From: JAVBTT01 sp031550325
GTDB taxonomy: Bacteria > Bacillota > Clostridia > Oscillospirales > UBA929
NCBI GenBank assembly: GCA_031550325.1
Contig: JAVBOR010000045.1
Location: 1-13,179 of the forward strand
Direction: 5' to 3'
Length of the DNA stretch: 13,179 bases
Shown: positions 1 through 7,315 of the stretch, piece after piece
How positions within the stretch are numbered: the first letter of the stretch is position 1
Layout: every line of letters starts with the position of its first letter
Notes under the pieces: model-generated
Databases searched by the model: none
Told to the model about the DNA's origin: nothing
Seen by the model: the letters and a program-made list of their open reading frames with translations, nothing else
Program-made: the position numbers and the translations under genes

Positions 1-6
1 ATTCAT
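1..6 (-). CDS. Start of a probable IS200-like transposase gene (only two codons in the window)
   Basis: An ATG at 6-4 is followed by AAT, giving Met-Asn, before the window ends. A GGAGG ribosome binding site lies at 19-15, eight bases upstream. Nothing of the protein can be checked here. The TnpA identification is inferred from the hairpin-rich leader, which resembles the leader of IS200 transposase genes. Confidence 0.35.
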
Positions 7-15
7 TCGAATGTC

Positions 16-73
16 CTCCCTTTGATTTCCCAAGTGCAGTTGACAGACCGCACTTGTAGTATATCAAAGGGAG
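16..73 (-). promoter_or_regulatory. Long leader hairpin sequestering the ribosome binding site of the minus-strand gene
   Basis: CTCCCTTTGAT at 16-26 is perfectly complementary to 63-73 (11 bp). Inside it, CAAGTGC at 31-37 pairs with 50-56 (7 bp), leaving a 12-base apical loop and a small internal loop. The minus-strand ribosome binding site GGGAGG (20-15) lies almost wholly inside the outer stem, so the folded mRNA would be poorly translated. A hairpin that hides the tnpA ribosome binding site is an established feature of Salmonella IS200 and limits transposition. The fold is read directly from the sequence; its effect is inferred. Confidence 0.6.
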
Positions 74-110
74 TTCTTTTTTTATTTTCATCGCTAAAGC
101 TCTTTTCGCT

Positions 111-129
111 CCACCGGCATAGCCGGTGG
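111..129 (-). terminator. GC-rich hairpin at the element end, possible transcription block
   Basis: CCACCGGC (111-118) pairs with GCCGGTGG (122-129) around a three-base loop. On the minus strand it is not followed directly by a T-run, so it is not a textbook intrinsic terminator. It fits better as the left-end subterminal hairpin of an IS200-like element, which in known cases also reduces read-through into the transposase gene. Confidence 0.4.
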
Positions 130-140
130 TTGTCTCCAAC

Positions 141-170
141 GAAAACAGGAGCAACCTTTCGGTTACTCCT
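141..170 (-). terminator. Probable intrinsic terminator of tRNA-Pro
   Basis: On the minus strand a 10-bp stem (170-161 with 156-147, one U-G pair) closes a GAAA tetraloop and is followed by a T-rich stretch containing TTTT (145-142). It lies about 40 bases beyond the tRNA 3' end in the same orientation. Another 8-bp hairpin (179-186 with 196-203) sits between the tRNA and this one but lacks a T-run. Confidence 0.6.
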
Positions 171-208
171 ATCTACGGAATGTTCACTGTCCTTATGAAC
201 ATTCGACA

Positions 209-285
209 TGGTCCGAGTGACAGGAGTTGAACCTGCGGCCTCTTGAACCCCATTCAAGCGCGCTACCAAGCTGCGCTACACCCGG
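209..285 (-). tRNA. tRNA-Pro, anticodon GGG
   Basis: The minus strand folds into a complete 77-base cloverleaf. The acceptor stem is CCGGGTG with CACTCGG (one G-T pair), with discriminator A and an encoded CCA at 211-209. The D arm is GCGC/GCGC with a GG-containing loop. The anticodon stem CTTGA/TCAAG encloses the loop ATGGGGT. The variable region is 5 bases, and the T arm GCAGG/CCTGT has the loop TTCAACT. The anticodon at 251-249 is GGG and reads the proline codons CCC and CCU. It has its own promoter and terminator, so it appears to be a single-gene unit divergent from pyrG. An IS-like element lies immediately downstream. Confidence 0.95.
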
Positions 286-300
286 AAATCTACGGTCATC

Positions 301-329
301 ATTATAGCATAAGCCACAGGGCAATGCAA
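301..329 (-). promoter_or_regulatory. Sigma-A type promoter of tRNA-Pro
   Basis: On the minus strand TTGCAT (329-324) and a perfect TATAAT (306-301) are separated by exactly 17 bases. Initiation would fall near 295, leaving a leader of about ten bases before the tRNA 5' end at 285. This is the best promoter match in the window and fits a stable RNA gene. Confidence 0.8.
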
Positions 330-377
330 GCCATAATTTTCTTTGTGCGCCAACCGCTGATTTTAGCCAGGCAATGA

Positions 378-406
378 TTGAAATCCCTTCCGCATTATGA
401 TAAACT
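378..406 (+). promoter_or_regulatory. Candidate promoter of pyrG
   Basis: TTGAAA (378-383) is followed after 17 bases by TAAACT (401-406), preceded by an extended -10 TG at 398-399. The -10 hexamer matches only four of six consensus positions. It is the best candidate on the plus strand upstream of pyrG and would give a leader of roughly 110 bases. Confidence 0.4.
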
Positions 407-459
407 ACTTTGGTTATTAACGTGAGCTGATCGGGCTTGCTTCATGGAACACACGGGTG

Positions 460-490
460 CTGCTCAAAAAAGCCGGGGAGCAGTCTTTTG
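460..490 (+). promoter_or_regulatory. Possible attenuator hairpin in the pyrG leader
   Basis: CTGCTC (460-465) pairs with GAGCAG (478-483) across a 12-base loop and is followed by TCTTTTG. In Bacillus subtilis, pyrG is controlled by a leader terminator together with CTP-sensitive reiterative G addition at a GGGC start. A GGGCTT run occurs here at 433-438, but no good -10 lies at the right distance from it. The stem is short and the T-run interrupted, so this is a weak candidate. Confidence 0.25.
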
Positions 491-523
491 CGTTGGCCGC
501 AGCGGCAGCGGCAGGGGATGGGC

Positions 524-2125
524 ATGAAATATATATTTATTACCGGCGGGGTCGTGAGCGGCCTGGGGAAGGGAATCACGGCAGCCTCACTGGGACGGCT
601 TCTGAAGGCCCATGGGCTGAGAGTTACCCTGGGGAAATTTGACCCCTATCTGAACATCGATCCGGGCACGATGAGCCCTTATCAGCACGGAGAGGTGTTT
701 GTGACGGACGACGGCGCCGAAACGGATCTGGACGTCGGGCACTACGAGCGCTTTATTGACGTGAACCTCGACAGGGCATGTAACACGACAGCAGGCAAGA
801 TTTACTGGTCGGTGCTCTCCCGCGAGCGCGGCGGTGACTTTCTCGGCGGTACCGTGCAGGTGATCCCGCACATCACAAACGAGATCAAGGACCGCATTTA
901 CCGCATGGGCAAGTCGGGGGCGGACGTAGTCATTGCCGAAATCGGCGGCACGGTGGGCGACATTGAGTCGCAGCCGTTTTTAGAGGCCATTCGGCAGGTC
1001 TCGGTTGAAGCCGGGCGCGAAAATGTACTGTATATTCACGTGTCCCTGATGGTATCCATCGCGGGGGAACTGAAGAGCAAACCGACCCAGCACTCCGTTA
1101 AGGAACTGCTGAGCATCGGCATTCAGCCCGATATCGTCGTCTGCCGCACAGAGGACGACCTAACACAGGAGATTCGCGATAAAATTGGACTGTTTTGCAA
1201 CATTCCGCCGGAATGCGTGATTCAAAACGCTACGGCGAACAATCTTTACGAAGTGCCGCTTCTCCTTCAAAAGGAGGGCTTTGACACCGTGGTCTGCCGC
1301 AAGCTGCACATGGATGTCCCGCCCGCCGACATGTCCGGCTGGCAGGCCATGGTGGAGGAAATGGGCCGCTGCGATCAAACGGTTGTGATCGGTCTTGTGG
1401 GCAAGTACGTCTCCCTGCGCGACGCGTATCTGAGCGTTGCCGAGGCGCTGCGCCACGCCGGATTGCCGGTGCACGCCAAGGTGAGCATCGAGTGGATCAA
1501 CTCCGAGCAGGTCAATGATCTCAACGCGGCCGAAATGCTGGCGCATTGTGACGGGATCCTTGTTCCGGGCGGGTTTGGAGACCGCGGGATTGACGGGAAG
1601 ATATCCGCCGCCCGCTATGCCAGGGAACACGGCGTGCCGTTTTTGGGCATTTGCCTGGGCATGCAGATGGCGGTGGTGGAGTTTGCCCGCAACGTCTGCG
1701 GCCTGGAGTCCGCGCACTCGGGTGAGTTTGACCACGACACCGAGGTGAAGGTAATCGATCTGATGCCCGACCAAAAGGTCGTGACCGACCTGGGCGGAAC
1801 GATGCGCTTAGGGCTGTATCCTTGCCGCCTGACTGCGGGATCAAAGGCCGCCGCCGCGTACGGAAACACCGAGATCGTATACGAGCGCCATCGGCACCGC
1901 TATGAGGTCTCCAATGAGTACAGAGAGGTTCTGGAGCAAGCCGGACTCCTTGTGGCGGGATTGTCGCCCGACAGCAAGCTCGTGGAGATTATGGAAATCG
2001 CCGGGCATCCGTTCTTTGTGGGCGTGCAGTTTCATCCGGAGTTTCCTTCGCGCCCGGCAAGGCCGCATCCCATCATGGCGGCGTTTGTCAAGGCGGCGTA
2101 CGAGCGCGGGAAAAACAGCCTGTGA
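524..2125 (+). CDS. pyrG: CTP synthase (glutamine-hydrolysing)
   Basis: Makes CTP from UTP, ATP and glutamine, the last step of de novo pyrimidine nucleotide synthesis, in the cytoplasm. The 533-residue product has the usual family length. The N-terminal amidoligase domain opens with MKYIFITGGVVSGLGKGITAA, containing the P-loop, and has GGTVGDIES near residue 145. The C-terminal class I glutamine amidotransferase domain shows GGFGDRG, the nucleophile Cys377 in GICLGMQ, and His504/Glu506 in VQFHPEF, so the triad is complete. The ATG at 524 is preferred because AGGGG lies six bases upstream and the protein starts as family members do. An in-frame ATG at 518 would overlap the ribosome binding site, and one at 437 would add 29 unconserved residues. 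It is the first gene of the plus-strand block; the next starts 65 bases later with no convincing terminator between. Confidence 0.97.
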   Translation: MKYIFITGGVVSGLGKGITAASLGRLLKAHGLRVTLGKFDPYLNIDPGTMSPYQHGEVFVTDDGAETDLDVGHYERFIDVNLDRACNTTAGKIYWSVLSRERGGDFLGGTVQVIPHITNEIKDRIYRMGKSGADVVIAEIGGTVGDIESQPFLEAIRQVSVEAGRENVLYIHVSLMVSIAGELKSKPTQHSVKELLSIGIQPDIVVCRTEDDLTQEIRDKIGLFCNIPPECVIQNATANNLYEVPLLLQKEGFDTVVCRKLHMDVPPADMSGWQAMVEEMGRCDQTVVIGLVGKYVSLRDAYLSVAEALRHAGLPVHAKVSIEWINSEQVNDLNAAEMLAHCDGILVPGGFGDRGIDGKISAARYAREHGVPFLGICLGMQMAVVEFARNVCGLESAHSGEFDHDTEVKVIDLMPDQKVVTDLGGTMRLGLYPCRLTAGSKAAAAYGNTEIVYERHRHRYEVSNEYREVLEQAGLLVAGLSPDSKLVEIMEIAGHPFFVGVQFHPEFPSRPARPHPIMAAFVKAAYERGKNSL

Positions 2126-2190
2126 GGAGCCGCCGCGGGGGTTTTGGGCGCTTTGATTTTGTCTGAAACGATTTGAAGGAGGGAACTGCG

Positions 2191-3453
2191 GTGGAAGAGG
2201 GCGCAAAGGCGGTCAATGCCGTCTTCGTCGGCGTGCTTTCGGCACTGTGCCTTTCTTTGCTTGTGACTGTCGCGCTTAGGTACACCCATGTGATCCCGCT
2301 CAACGAGGTCAGCTTGGGCAATGAGGAGCAGGCCAAGGCGGCTTCAACCAGAATTTTGTCGGGATATGAGACGCTGTTTGAAAACATGAAGGTGAAGCTC
2401 ACCAATATATCCAACAAACAGTTTCCGTATTATATCGATATCCTCGAGGCCAACACCGCATTGGGCAAAACGCTCAGCACTGGACTGTACAACACGGTGT
2501 TTCCCGGAGACTATCGTTTTGTTCCTCTTAAAACGTCTACCGGGCTCAGGATATTTACCCTCGGCGACAATCGGCTGATCCATGTGCCCGCTGAGCCTTT
2601 TTCTGAGGAAGCCGTGCAGAAGAGCGCCGCGCTGTATAGCGATGTCGCGCGGCGTCATCCCGAGCTTAATGTCTGTATGTACACGGTTCCCGAGCCGTTT
2701 TCGGCCGGGATCATGGGCAGGGAGAGCTTTTTGTTTGAGGATTGGCCCAACCGCGCCGAGCAGCTGGTGGATGCGCTGGACGCAAGTGTTTCGGGAGGCT
2801 GGCTGAGATATCGGTCGCTGGACGAATACGACAGGTACATCTTTAAGAGCGATCACCACTGGAACTACACGGGCGCGTATCAGGGGTATCTGGATGTTTT
2901 GGAGCTGCTTGGACGCAAGGACGCCGGAATCGGGGCGCCGCTGGAGTGGCAGATGAAACGCAGCGCCGCCGCAGAATTTTTCGGCTCGTACGCGCGTCTG
3001 GCGGCTTATGACCATGTGGCGGACGAGGTGTACGACGCTGACATTGAGCTCCCGGCGCATGAGGTGGCGTTTTTACACCAGGACGGAACCGTTACGCGCG
3101 GGGACACCGTCTCCCCAAATCGGGAGGCTTACCTGTCGGGAGAGAAGTCTGTACTGAAGTACCAAAACCTGTACGCCGACTTTTTCCGAAACGACTACGC
3201 GCTGGTGACCTACACCTATCCGCAGAACAGAGGCCGCAATCTGCTGGTTTTGGCCGACTCGGTCTCCAACTGTATGGAGGAGGTGCTGGCCAGCCATTAT
3301 GACAAAACCTTCTGCGTCGATCTGCGGCTGAACCACGGCTTTTCCTTTGACGCCTTTGTCGCGGAAAACGGCATTACCGACGTGATTTTCCTTTACGCGT
3401 CTCAGGCCTTCGGCATCAGCGCCTACTCAGGTCAGCTCGCAGCCGGGCCCTGA
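2191..3453 (+). CDS. DHHW-family, AlgX/AlgJ-like membrane-anchored protein
   Basis: The predicted 420-residue protein has one N-terminal hydrophobic segment (about residues 7-29) that looks like an uncleaved anchor, leaving the rest outside the cell. It carries SDHHWNY (Asp221, His222, His223, Trp224), the hallmark of the DHHW family, and LLVLADSVSN (Ser357) where SGNH-like AlgX/AlgJ proteins have a GDSxS-type serine. These could supply an Asp-His-Ser triad for moving or removing acetyl groups on a surface glycan. The usual Gly before Asp is Ala355. The start is the GTG at 2191, eight bases after AGGAGG (2177-2182); a TTG at 2173 lies before the ribosome binding site. The MBOAT gene follows 59 bases later, the usual partner of this family. 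The polymer that is modified cannot be told from the sequence. Confidence 0.8.
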   Translation: MEEGAKAVNAVFVGVLSALCLSLLVTVALRYTHVIPLNEVSLGNEEQAKAASTRILSGYETLFENMKVKLTNISNKQFPYYIDILEANTALGKTLSTGLYNTVFPGDYRFVPLKTSTGLRIFTLGDNRLIHVPAEPFSEEAVQKSAALYSDVARRHPELNVCMYTVPEPFSAGIMGRESFLFEDWPNRAEQLVDALDASVSGGWLRYRSLDEYDRYIFKSDHHWNYTGAYQGYLDVLELLGRKDAGIGAPLEWQMKRSAAAEFFGSYARLAAYDHVADEVYDADIELPAHEVAFLHQDGTVTRGDTVSPNREAYLSGEKSVLKYQNLYADFFRNDYALVTYTYPQNRGRNLLVLADSVSNCMEEVLASHYDKTFCVDLRLNHGFSFDAFVAENGITDVIFLYASQAFGISAYSGQLAAGP

Positions 3454-3512
3454 CCGCCCTGCCCTTTGCATATCAGAGTCGTCGGCAGACTGCCGCACAG
3501 GAGGCCCTGCTT

Positions 3513-4904
3513 ATGTTGTTTTCCAGTGTCGTGTTTATTTTTCTGTTTTTGCCCTGCTTCTTTTTGCTGTATTATCTGGTGCCGGGCAGACTGTGGAAGA
3601 ACTTACTGCTGCTGCTGGCGTCGCTTTTTTTCTACGCGTGGGGAGAGCATGTCTACGTTTTTCTGATGATCTTTTTTATCCTCATGAACTATGTCGCCGC
3701 GCGCGTCATCGATCGTGGAATCCGCCCGAAGACGGTTTTGATCGCTACGGTCGCGCTCAATTTGGCGCTGATTGGTGTGTTCAAGTACGCAGATTTTTTC
3801 ATCGGCATTCTCAACGGACTGTTTTCGCTGAGCATTCCGCTGCCGCACATTCCGCTGCCGTTGGGCATATCGTTCTTTACGTTTCAAACCATGTCCTATG
3901 TCATCGACGTCTATCGGAAGGACACCCCGGTACAGAAAAACGTGCTGCTGCTCGGCGAGTACGTGTCAAGCTTTCCGCAGCTTGTGGCCGGCCCGATCGT
4001 GCGCTATCAGACAGTCGCCGAAGAGATGCTCGGACGGACTGAGAAGTTTTCCGAGTTTGCCGACGGCCTGAGGCGCTTTATTTTCGGTCTGGCCAAAAAG
4101 GTGCTGATTGCCAACGCCATGGCGGGGGTCTGCAACACGATTTTCGACGGCGCGCCAGAGCAATATGGCGCTGTTGGCGCGTGGCTTGGCGTACTCGCGT
4201 ATTCGCTGCAGATTTACTTTGACTTCAGCGGCTACTCCGATATGGCCATCGGGATGGGGCACATGATGGGGTTTCACTTTTTGGAGAACTTCAACTATCC
4301 CTATATTGCCAGGTCGGTCACCGACTTCTGGCGGCGCTGGCACATTTCGCTGTCCACCTTTTTCAGGGATTATCTCTATATTCCGCTCGGCGGAAACCGC
4401 AGAAAAACTCCGAGATGGATTTTCAACATTTTGGTGGTATGGCTGCTGACAGGCCTCTGGCACGGCGCCAGCTGGAACTTTGTGATTTGGGGCGTGTATT
4501 ACGGCGTCATTCTGATTTTTGAAAAACTTGTTTGGGGAAAATACATTCGGGGGAGAGTCATCCCTCATGTATACACACTGGTCCTGGTGATGTTCGGCTG
4601 GATGATCTTCCGGCTGGAGACGCCAACGCTGATCTGGACGACGCTGCAGGCCATGTTTGGCGCTTTTGGATCGGGCGGACTGTTTTTCTTTGTCGGCAAT
4701 CAGATCCTTAGCGGCGTCAACGTTTTGGCGCTCGTGTTCGGTATCGCATTCAGCGCGCCGATCGGCAGGATGCTTTTGAAAAAGCTCAACCAGAGCATTT
4801 TGGGGAAAATTGTCGCGGATTTGCTGACCGTGGCGCTGTTCATTGCTTCGGTGGCCATGCTGCTGTCCTCGGCGTATAATCCGTTTATTTACTTCAGATT
4901 TTAA
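3513..4904 (+). CDS. MBOAT-family O-acyltransferase (AlgI/DltB-like)
   Basis: A 463-residue polytopic membrane protein of usual length for the bacterial MBOAT family, which moves acyl groups, often acetyl, from a cytoplasmic donor across the membrane onto extracellular glycans or teichoic acids. It starts with hydrophobic segments (MLFSSVVFIFLFLPCFFLLY) and shows the AlgI-type core TDFWRRWHISLSTFFRDYLY (His277) and the strictly conserved family histidine in GLWHGASWNF (His317). ATG 3513 has AGGAGG eight bases upstream. A short palindrome (CGGCAG/CTGCCG, 3483-3495) precedes the ribosome binding site. With the DHHW gene upstream it forms an O-acylation pair in which the MBOAT protein would deliver the acyl group and the DHHW protein complete transfer. 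iorA starts only 18 bases downstream, so transcription may continue into the catabolic genes. Confidence 0.92.
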   Translation: MLFSSVVFIFLFLPCFFLLYYLVPGRLWKNLLLLLASLFFYAWGEHVYVFLMIFFILMNYVAARVIDRGIRPKTVLIATVALNLALIGVFKYADFFIGILNGLFSLSIPLPHIPLPLGISFFTFQTMSYVIDVYRKDTPVQKNVLLLGEYVSSFPQLVAGPIVRYQTVAEEMLGRTEKFSEFADGLRRFIFGLAKKVLIANAMAGVCNTIFDGAPEQYGAVGAWLGVLAYSLQIYFDFSGYSDMAIGMGHMMGFHFLENFNYPYIARSVTDFWRRWHISLSTFFRDYLYIPLGGNRRKTPRWIFNILVVWLLTGLWHGASWNFVIWGVYYGVILIFEKLVWGKYIRGRVIPHVYTLVLVMFGWMIFRLETPTLIWTTLQAMFGAFGSGGLFFFVGNQILSGVNVLALVFGIAFSAPIGRMLLKKLNQSILGKIVADLLTVALFIASVAMLLSSAYNPFIYFRF

Positions 4905-4922
4905 GAGACAGAGGTGGTTTTC

Positions 4923-6704
4923 ATGCGGGAGAAAGTGCTCCTTACGGGGGATGAGGCCGTTGCGCGCGGGGCATGGGAGGCGGGCTGCACCGTGGCCGCC
5001 GCCTATCCGGGCACACCGAGTACCGAGATTCTAGAGGCGGTCGGCGCGCTATATAAGGAAGACATCTATGCCCAGTGGGCAGCCAACGAAAAGGTGGCGC
5101 TGGAGATTGCCGGGGGCGCGAGCATCGGCGGGGCGCGAGCGCTGGCAGCGATGAAGCATGTCGGGCTCAACGTGGCGGCCGACCCGCTGTTTACGCTGGC
5201 CTATACCGGCGTCAACGGCGGTCTGGTGGTTGTCAGCGCCGACGACCCGGGCTGCTACAGCTCTCAAAACGAACAGGACAACCGCCAATACGCGCCGCTG
5301 GCGCGCATTGCCATGCTGGAGCCGAGCGACTCGCAGGAGGCGCTGGACTTTACCAAGGCTGCGTTTGCGCTCAGCGAGCGCTTCGACATGCCCGTGCTTC
5401 TGCGCGTGACCACGCGCGTGTGCCACTCCAAGAGCCTGGTGGAGCTGGGGGAGAGGGAGGAGACCGTCGTAAGGCCCTATGTCCGAAATCCGGCCAAGTA
5501 CTCCATGCTGCCCGTTCCGGCGATGGCGCGCCACGCGCTTTTGGAGAATAACCTTCTGGCGCTGGAGGCGTATGGCGCCGACTGCGCGCTCAACCGCACG
5601 GAGATGGGGCGCAGCAGCGAGATCGGCGTCATCACCAGCGGCATGGCCTACCAGCACGCGCGGGAGGTGTTCGGGGACGAGGTCTGTTACCTCAAGCTCG
5701 GCCTTACGCATCCGCTGCCAAGCGCGCTGATTCTGGAGTTTGCCGCCAAGGTGGAGCGTCTTGTGGTCATCGAGGAGGGCGAGCCCTATCTGGAGACGCG
5801 CGTGCGCGCGCTCGGCCTGAACCCTGTGGGCAAGGAAAAGGTGACGCGCCTGGGAGAACTCAGTCCGTCCGTGTTGCGCGCCGCGTTTAAAGAAGCTGCG
5901 CCCCAGCCGGCCTACCAAACGCCGCTTGCGCCGGCCGGACGCCCGCCCGTTTTGTGCGCGGGCTGCCCGCACCGCGGGTTTTACTTTGCCATGCAGAAGA
6001 GAGCCAAACAGTTTGTGGCCGTCGGCGACATCGGCTGCTACTCGCTCGGGGTCAATCCGCCGCACAACGGATTTGACATTTCCATCTGCATGGGGTCGGG
6101 CTTTTCGGCGCCGATCGGCCTGTCAAAGGCGCTGGAGCGCCAGGGTGACACGCGCAAGGTGTTTGGACTTTTGGGTGACTCCACCTTTTTTCACAGCGGC
6201 ATGAACAGTCTGCTCGACATCATCCACTCCGGCGCGAACGTCTGCGCCTGCGTTCTGGACAACTCGATCACCGCAATGACCGGGCATCAGCAAAACCCCG
6301 GAACACAGTATACACTGATGGGGACGCCCGCGCCCGCGGCTGACATTGTCGGCATCGCGCGCGCGTTTGGACTGCCCGACGAGCGCATCTGCGTCGTCGA
6401 TCCCGTGGACCAGCAGGCGATGGGCGCGGCGATAGACAGCGCGCTTTCGGTTAGCGGGCCGTTTTTGATCGTGGCGCGCCGTCCGTGCGTGCTGATCAAA
6501 GAGGTTCTGCGCCAAAACGCCGGGCGGCATGTCGCGGTCGATCCCGACAAATGCGTGGGCTGTAAGAGCTGCCTTAAGATCGGTTGCCCGTCGCTGGCGA
6601 TAGCCGGCAAAAAGGTCTTCGTGGCCGACGAGACGTCGTGCAACGCCTGCGGCCTGTGTGTCCAGCAGTGTAAATTTGGTGCTTTGGCGGAGGTGCTCTC
6701 ATGA
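4923..6704 (+). CDS. iorA: Indolepyruvate:ferredoxin oxidoreductase, alpha subunit
   Basis: The catalytic subunit of a thiamine-diphosphate and iron-sulfur enzyme that converts aryl pyruvates (from Trp, Phe, Tyr) to aryl-acetyl-CoA and CO2 while reducing ferredoxin. The 593 residues are the usual length. The N-terminal pyruvate-binding-like domain begins LLTGDEAVARGAWEAG and contains AAYPGTPSTEI. The thiamine diphosphate motif runs from GDS (418-420) to Asn447 in LDNSITAMTG. Two C-terminal ferredoxin-type cluster motifs use Cys544, 547, 550, 555 (CX2CX2CX4CP) and Cys573, 576, 579, 583. ATG 4923 is chosen, with GAGGTG about six bases upstream; an in-frame GTG at 4914 would lie inside that site. 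It overlaps iorB by ATGA, so the two are probably translationally coupled. Substrate range within the 2-oxoacids is inferred from the family. Confidence 0.95.
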   Translation: MREKVLLTGDEAVARGAWEAGCTVAAAYPGTPSTEILEAVGALYKEDIYAQWAANEKVALEIAGGASIGGARALAAMKHVGLNVAADPLFTLAYTGVNGGLVVVSADDPGCYSSQNEQDNRQYAPLARIAMLEPSDSQEALDFTKAAFALSERFDMPVLLRVTTRVCHSKSLVELGEREETVVRPYVRNPAKYSMLPVPAMARHALLENNLLALEAYGADCALNRTEMGRSSEIGVITSGMAYQHAREVFGDEVCYLKLGLTHPLPSALILEFAAKVERLVVIEEGEPYLETRVRALGLNPVGKEKVTRLGELSPSVLRAAFKEAAPQPAYQTPLAPAGRPPVLCAGCPHRGFYFAMQKRAKQFVAVGDIGCYSLGVNPPHNGFDISICMGSGFSAPIGLSKALERQGDTRKVFGLLGDSTFFHSGMNSLLDIIHSGANVCACVLDNSITAMTGHQQNPGTQYTLMGTPAPAADIVGIARAFGLPDERICVVDPVDQQAMGAAIDSALSVSGPFLIVARRPCVLIKEVLRQNAGRHVAVDPDKCVGCKSCLKIGCPSLAIAGKKVFVADETSCNACGLCVQQCKFGALAEVLS

Positions 6705-7315
6705 CGACGAGTATTTTACTGATCGGCGTTGGCGGGCAGGGGACAATTTTAATGTCCAAGATTCTGGCAGCCGGACTGCTGCAAAGCGGGTACGATGTAA
6801 AAATGTCCGAGATCCACGGCATGAGTCAGCGCGGAGGCAGTGTGACCACGCAGATCAGATACGGGGACAAGGTGTACTCGACGAGCATCGGCCAGGGCGA
6901 GGCCGATCTGATCGTCGCGTTTGAAAAGATGGAGGCGCTGCGCGCGCTGCCGTTTTTAAAGAGAGGCGGACGCCTGTTTATGGATACGAAGGAGCTCAGC
7001 TCCATGCCCACGCTGACCGGTGCGGCGGAGTACCCGCACGGCGCCGTTGAGGCGATGGAAGCGGCGGGCGCGCTTGTCACGGTGGTCAGCGCCTACGACA
7101 CGGCGGCGGCGCTGGGAAACGCCAAGGCGCAGAATATTGTGCTGCTGGGCGCGCTTGTCAGGCAGCTTGGGCTGAAAGAGGTGGACTGGGAGCGGCTTGT
7201 CGCCGATCATGTGCCGCCCAAAGCCAAAGAGCTTAACATTCAGGGGTTCCGGGAGGGAAACCGGATGGGAAGGGATCTGTTTGCGAAGGAGGATGTTGGG
7301 AAGGAGAGCCTATGA
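6701..7315 (+). CDS. iorB: Indolepyruvate:ferredoxin oxidoreductase, beta subunit
   Basis: The smaller subunit of the IorAB enzyme, 204 residues, equivalent to the gamma domain of pyruvate:ferredoxin oxidoreductases and thought to take part in CoA binding. It begins TTSILLIGVGGQGTILMSKILA, the family signature, and continues with SEIHGMSQRGGSVTTQIRYG, also characteristic. The start overlaps the iorA stop by four bases, with GGAGG at 6689-6693 seven bases upstream. Its own stop overlaps the ptb start by four bases. The fixed order and overlaps indicate that the subunits are made in matched amounts, in one transcript with the downstream energy-conserving genes. Confidence 0.95.
   Translation: MTTSILLIGVGGQGTILMSKILAAGLLQSGYDVKMSEIHGMSQRGGSVTTQIRYGDKVYSTSIGQGEADLIVAFEKMEALRALPFLKRGGRLFMDTKELSSMPTLTGAAEYPHGAVEAMEAAGALVTVVSAYDTAAALGNAKAQNIVLLGALVRQLGLKEVDWERLVADHVPPKAKELNIQGFREGNRMGRDLFAKEDVGKESL

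Larger units (their letters stand above)
1..130 (-). mobile_element. Left end of an IS200/IS605-like insertion sequence (partial, runs off the window)
   Basis: Read on the minus strand, this stretch has the architecture known for IS200 left ends. First comes a compact GC-rich hairpin (111-118 pairing with 122-129, loop of three), then a short AT-rich spacer, then a long stem-loop (16-73) that buries a ribosome binding site, then an ATG at 6-4 reading out of the window. In IS200/IS605 elements a subterminal left-end hairpin is recognised by the HUH transposase TnpA and also blocks incoming transcription. The transposase body is outside the window, so the family call rests on architecture and on my memory of similar clostridial leaders, not on protein sequence. 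The outer boundary is not visible; 130 is the edge of the outermost hairpin. It lies about 80 bases downstream of the tRNA-Pro 3' end. Confidence 0.5.

Noticed and set aside
3..269. Minus-strand open frame of 88 codons
   Set aside because: It runs through the tRNA-Pro and the element-end hairpins, has no ribosome binding site, and its product has no recognisable motif.
437..523. N-terminal extension of CTP synthase from ATG 437
   Set aside because: The 29 extra residues are not seen in the family, and ATG 524 has AGGGG at good spacing.
2126..2160. Intrinsic terminator after pyrG
   Set aside because: GC-rich sequence followed by TTTT is present, but no stable stem can be drawn directly before the T-run.
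5049..6065. 338-codon minus-strand open frame opposite iorA
   Set aside because: It is the GC-rich shadow of iorA. The product is rich in Arg, His and Ala with no domain, and the plus-strand frame is a certain gene.
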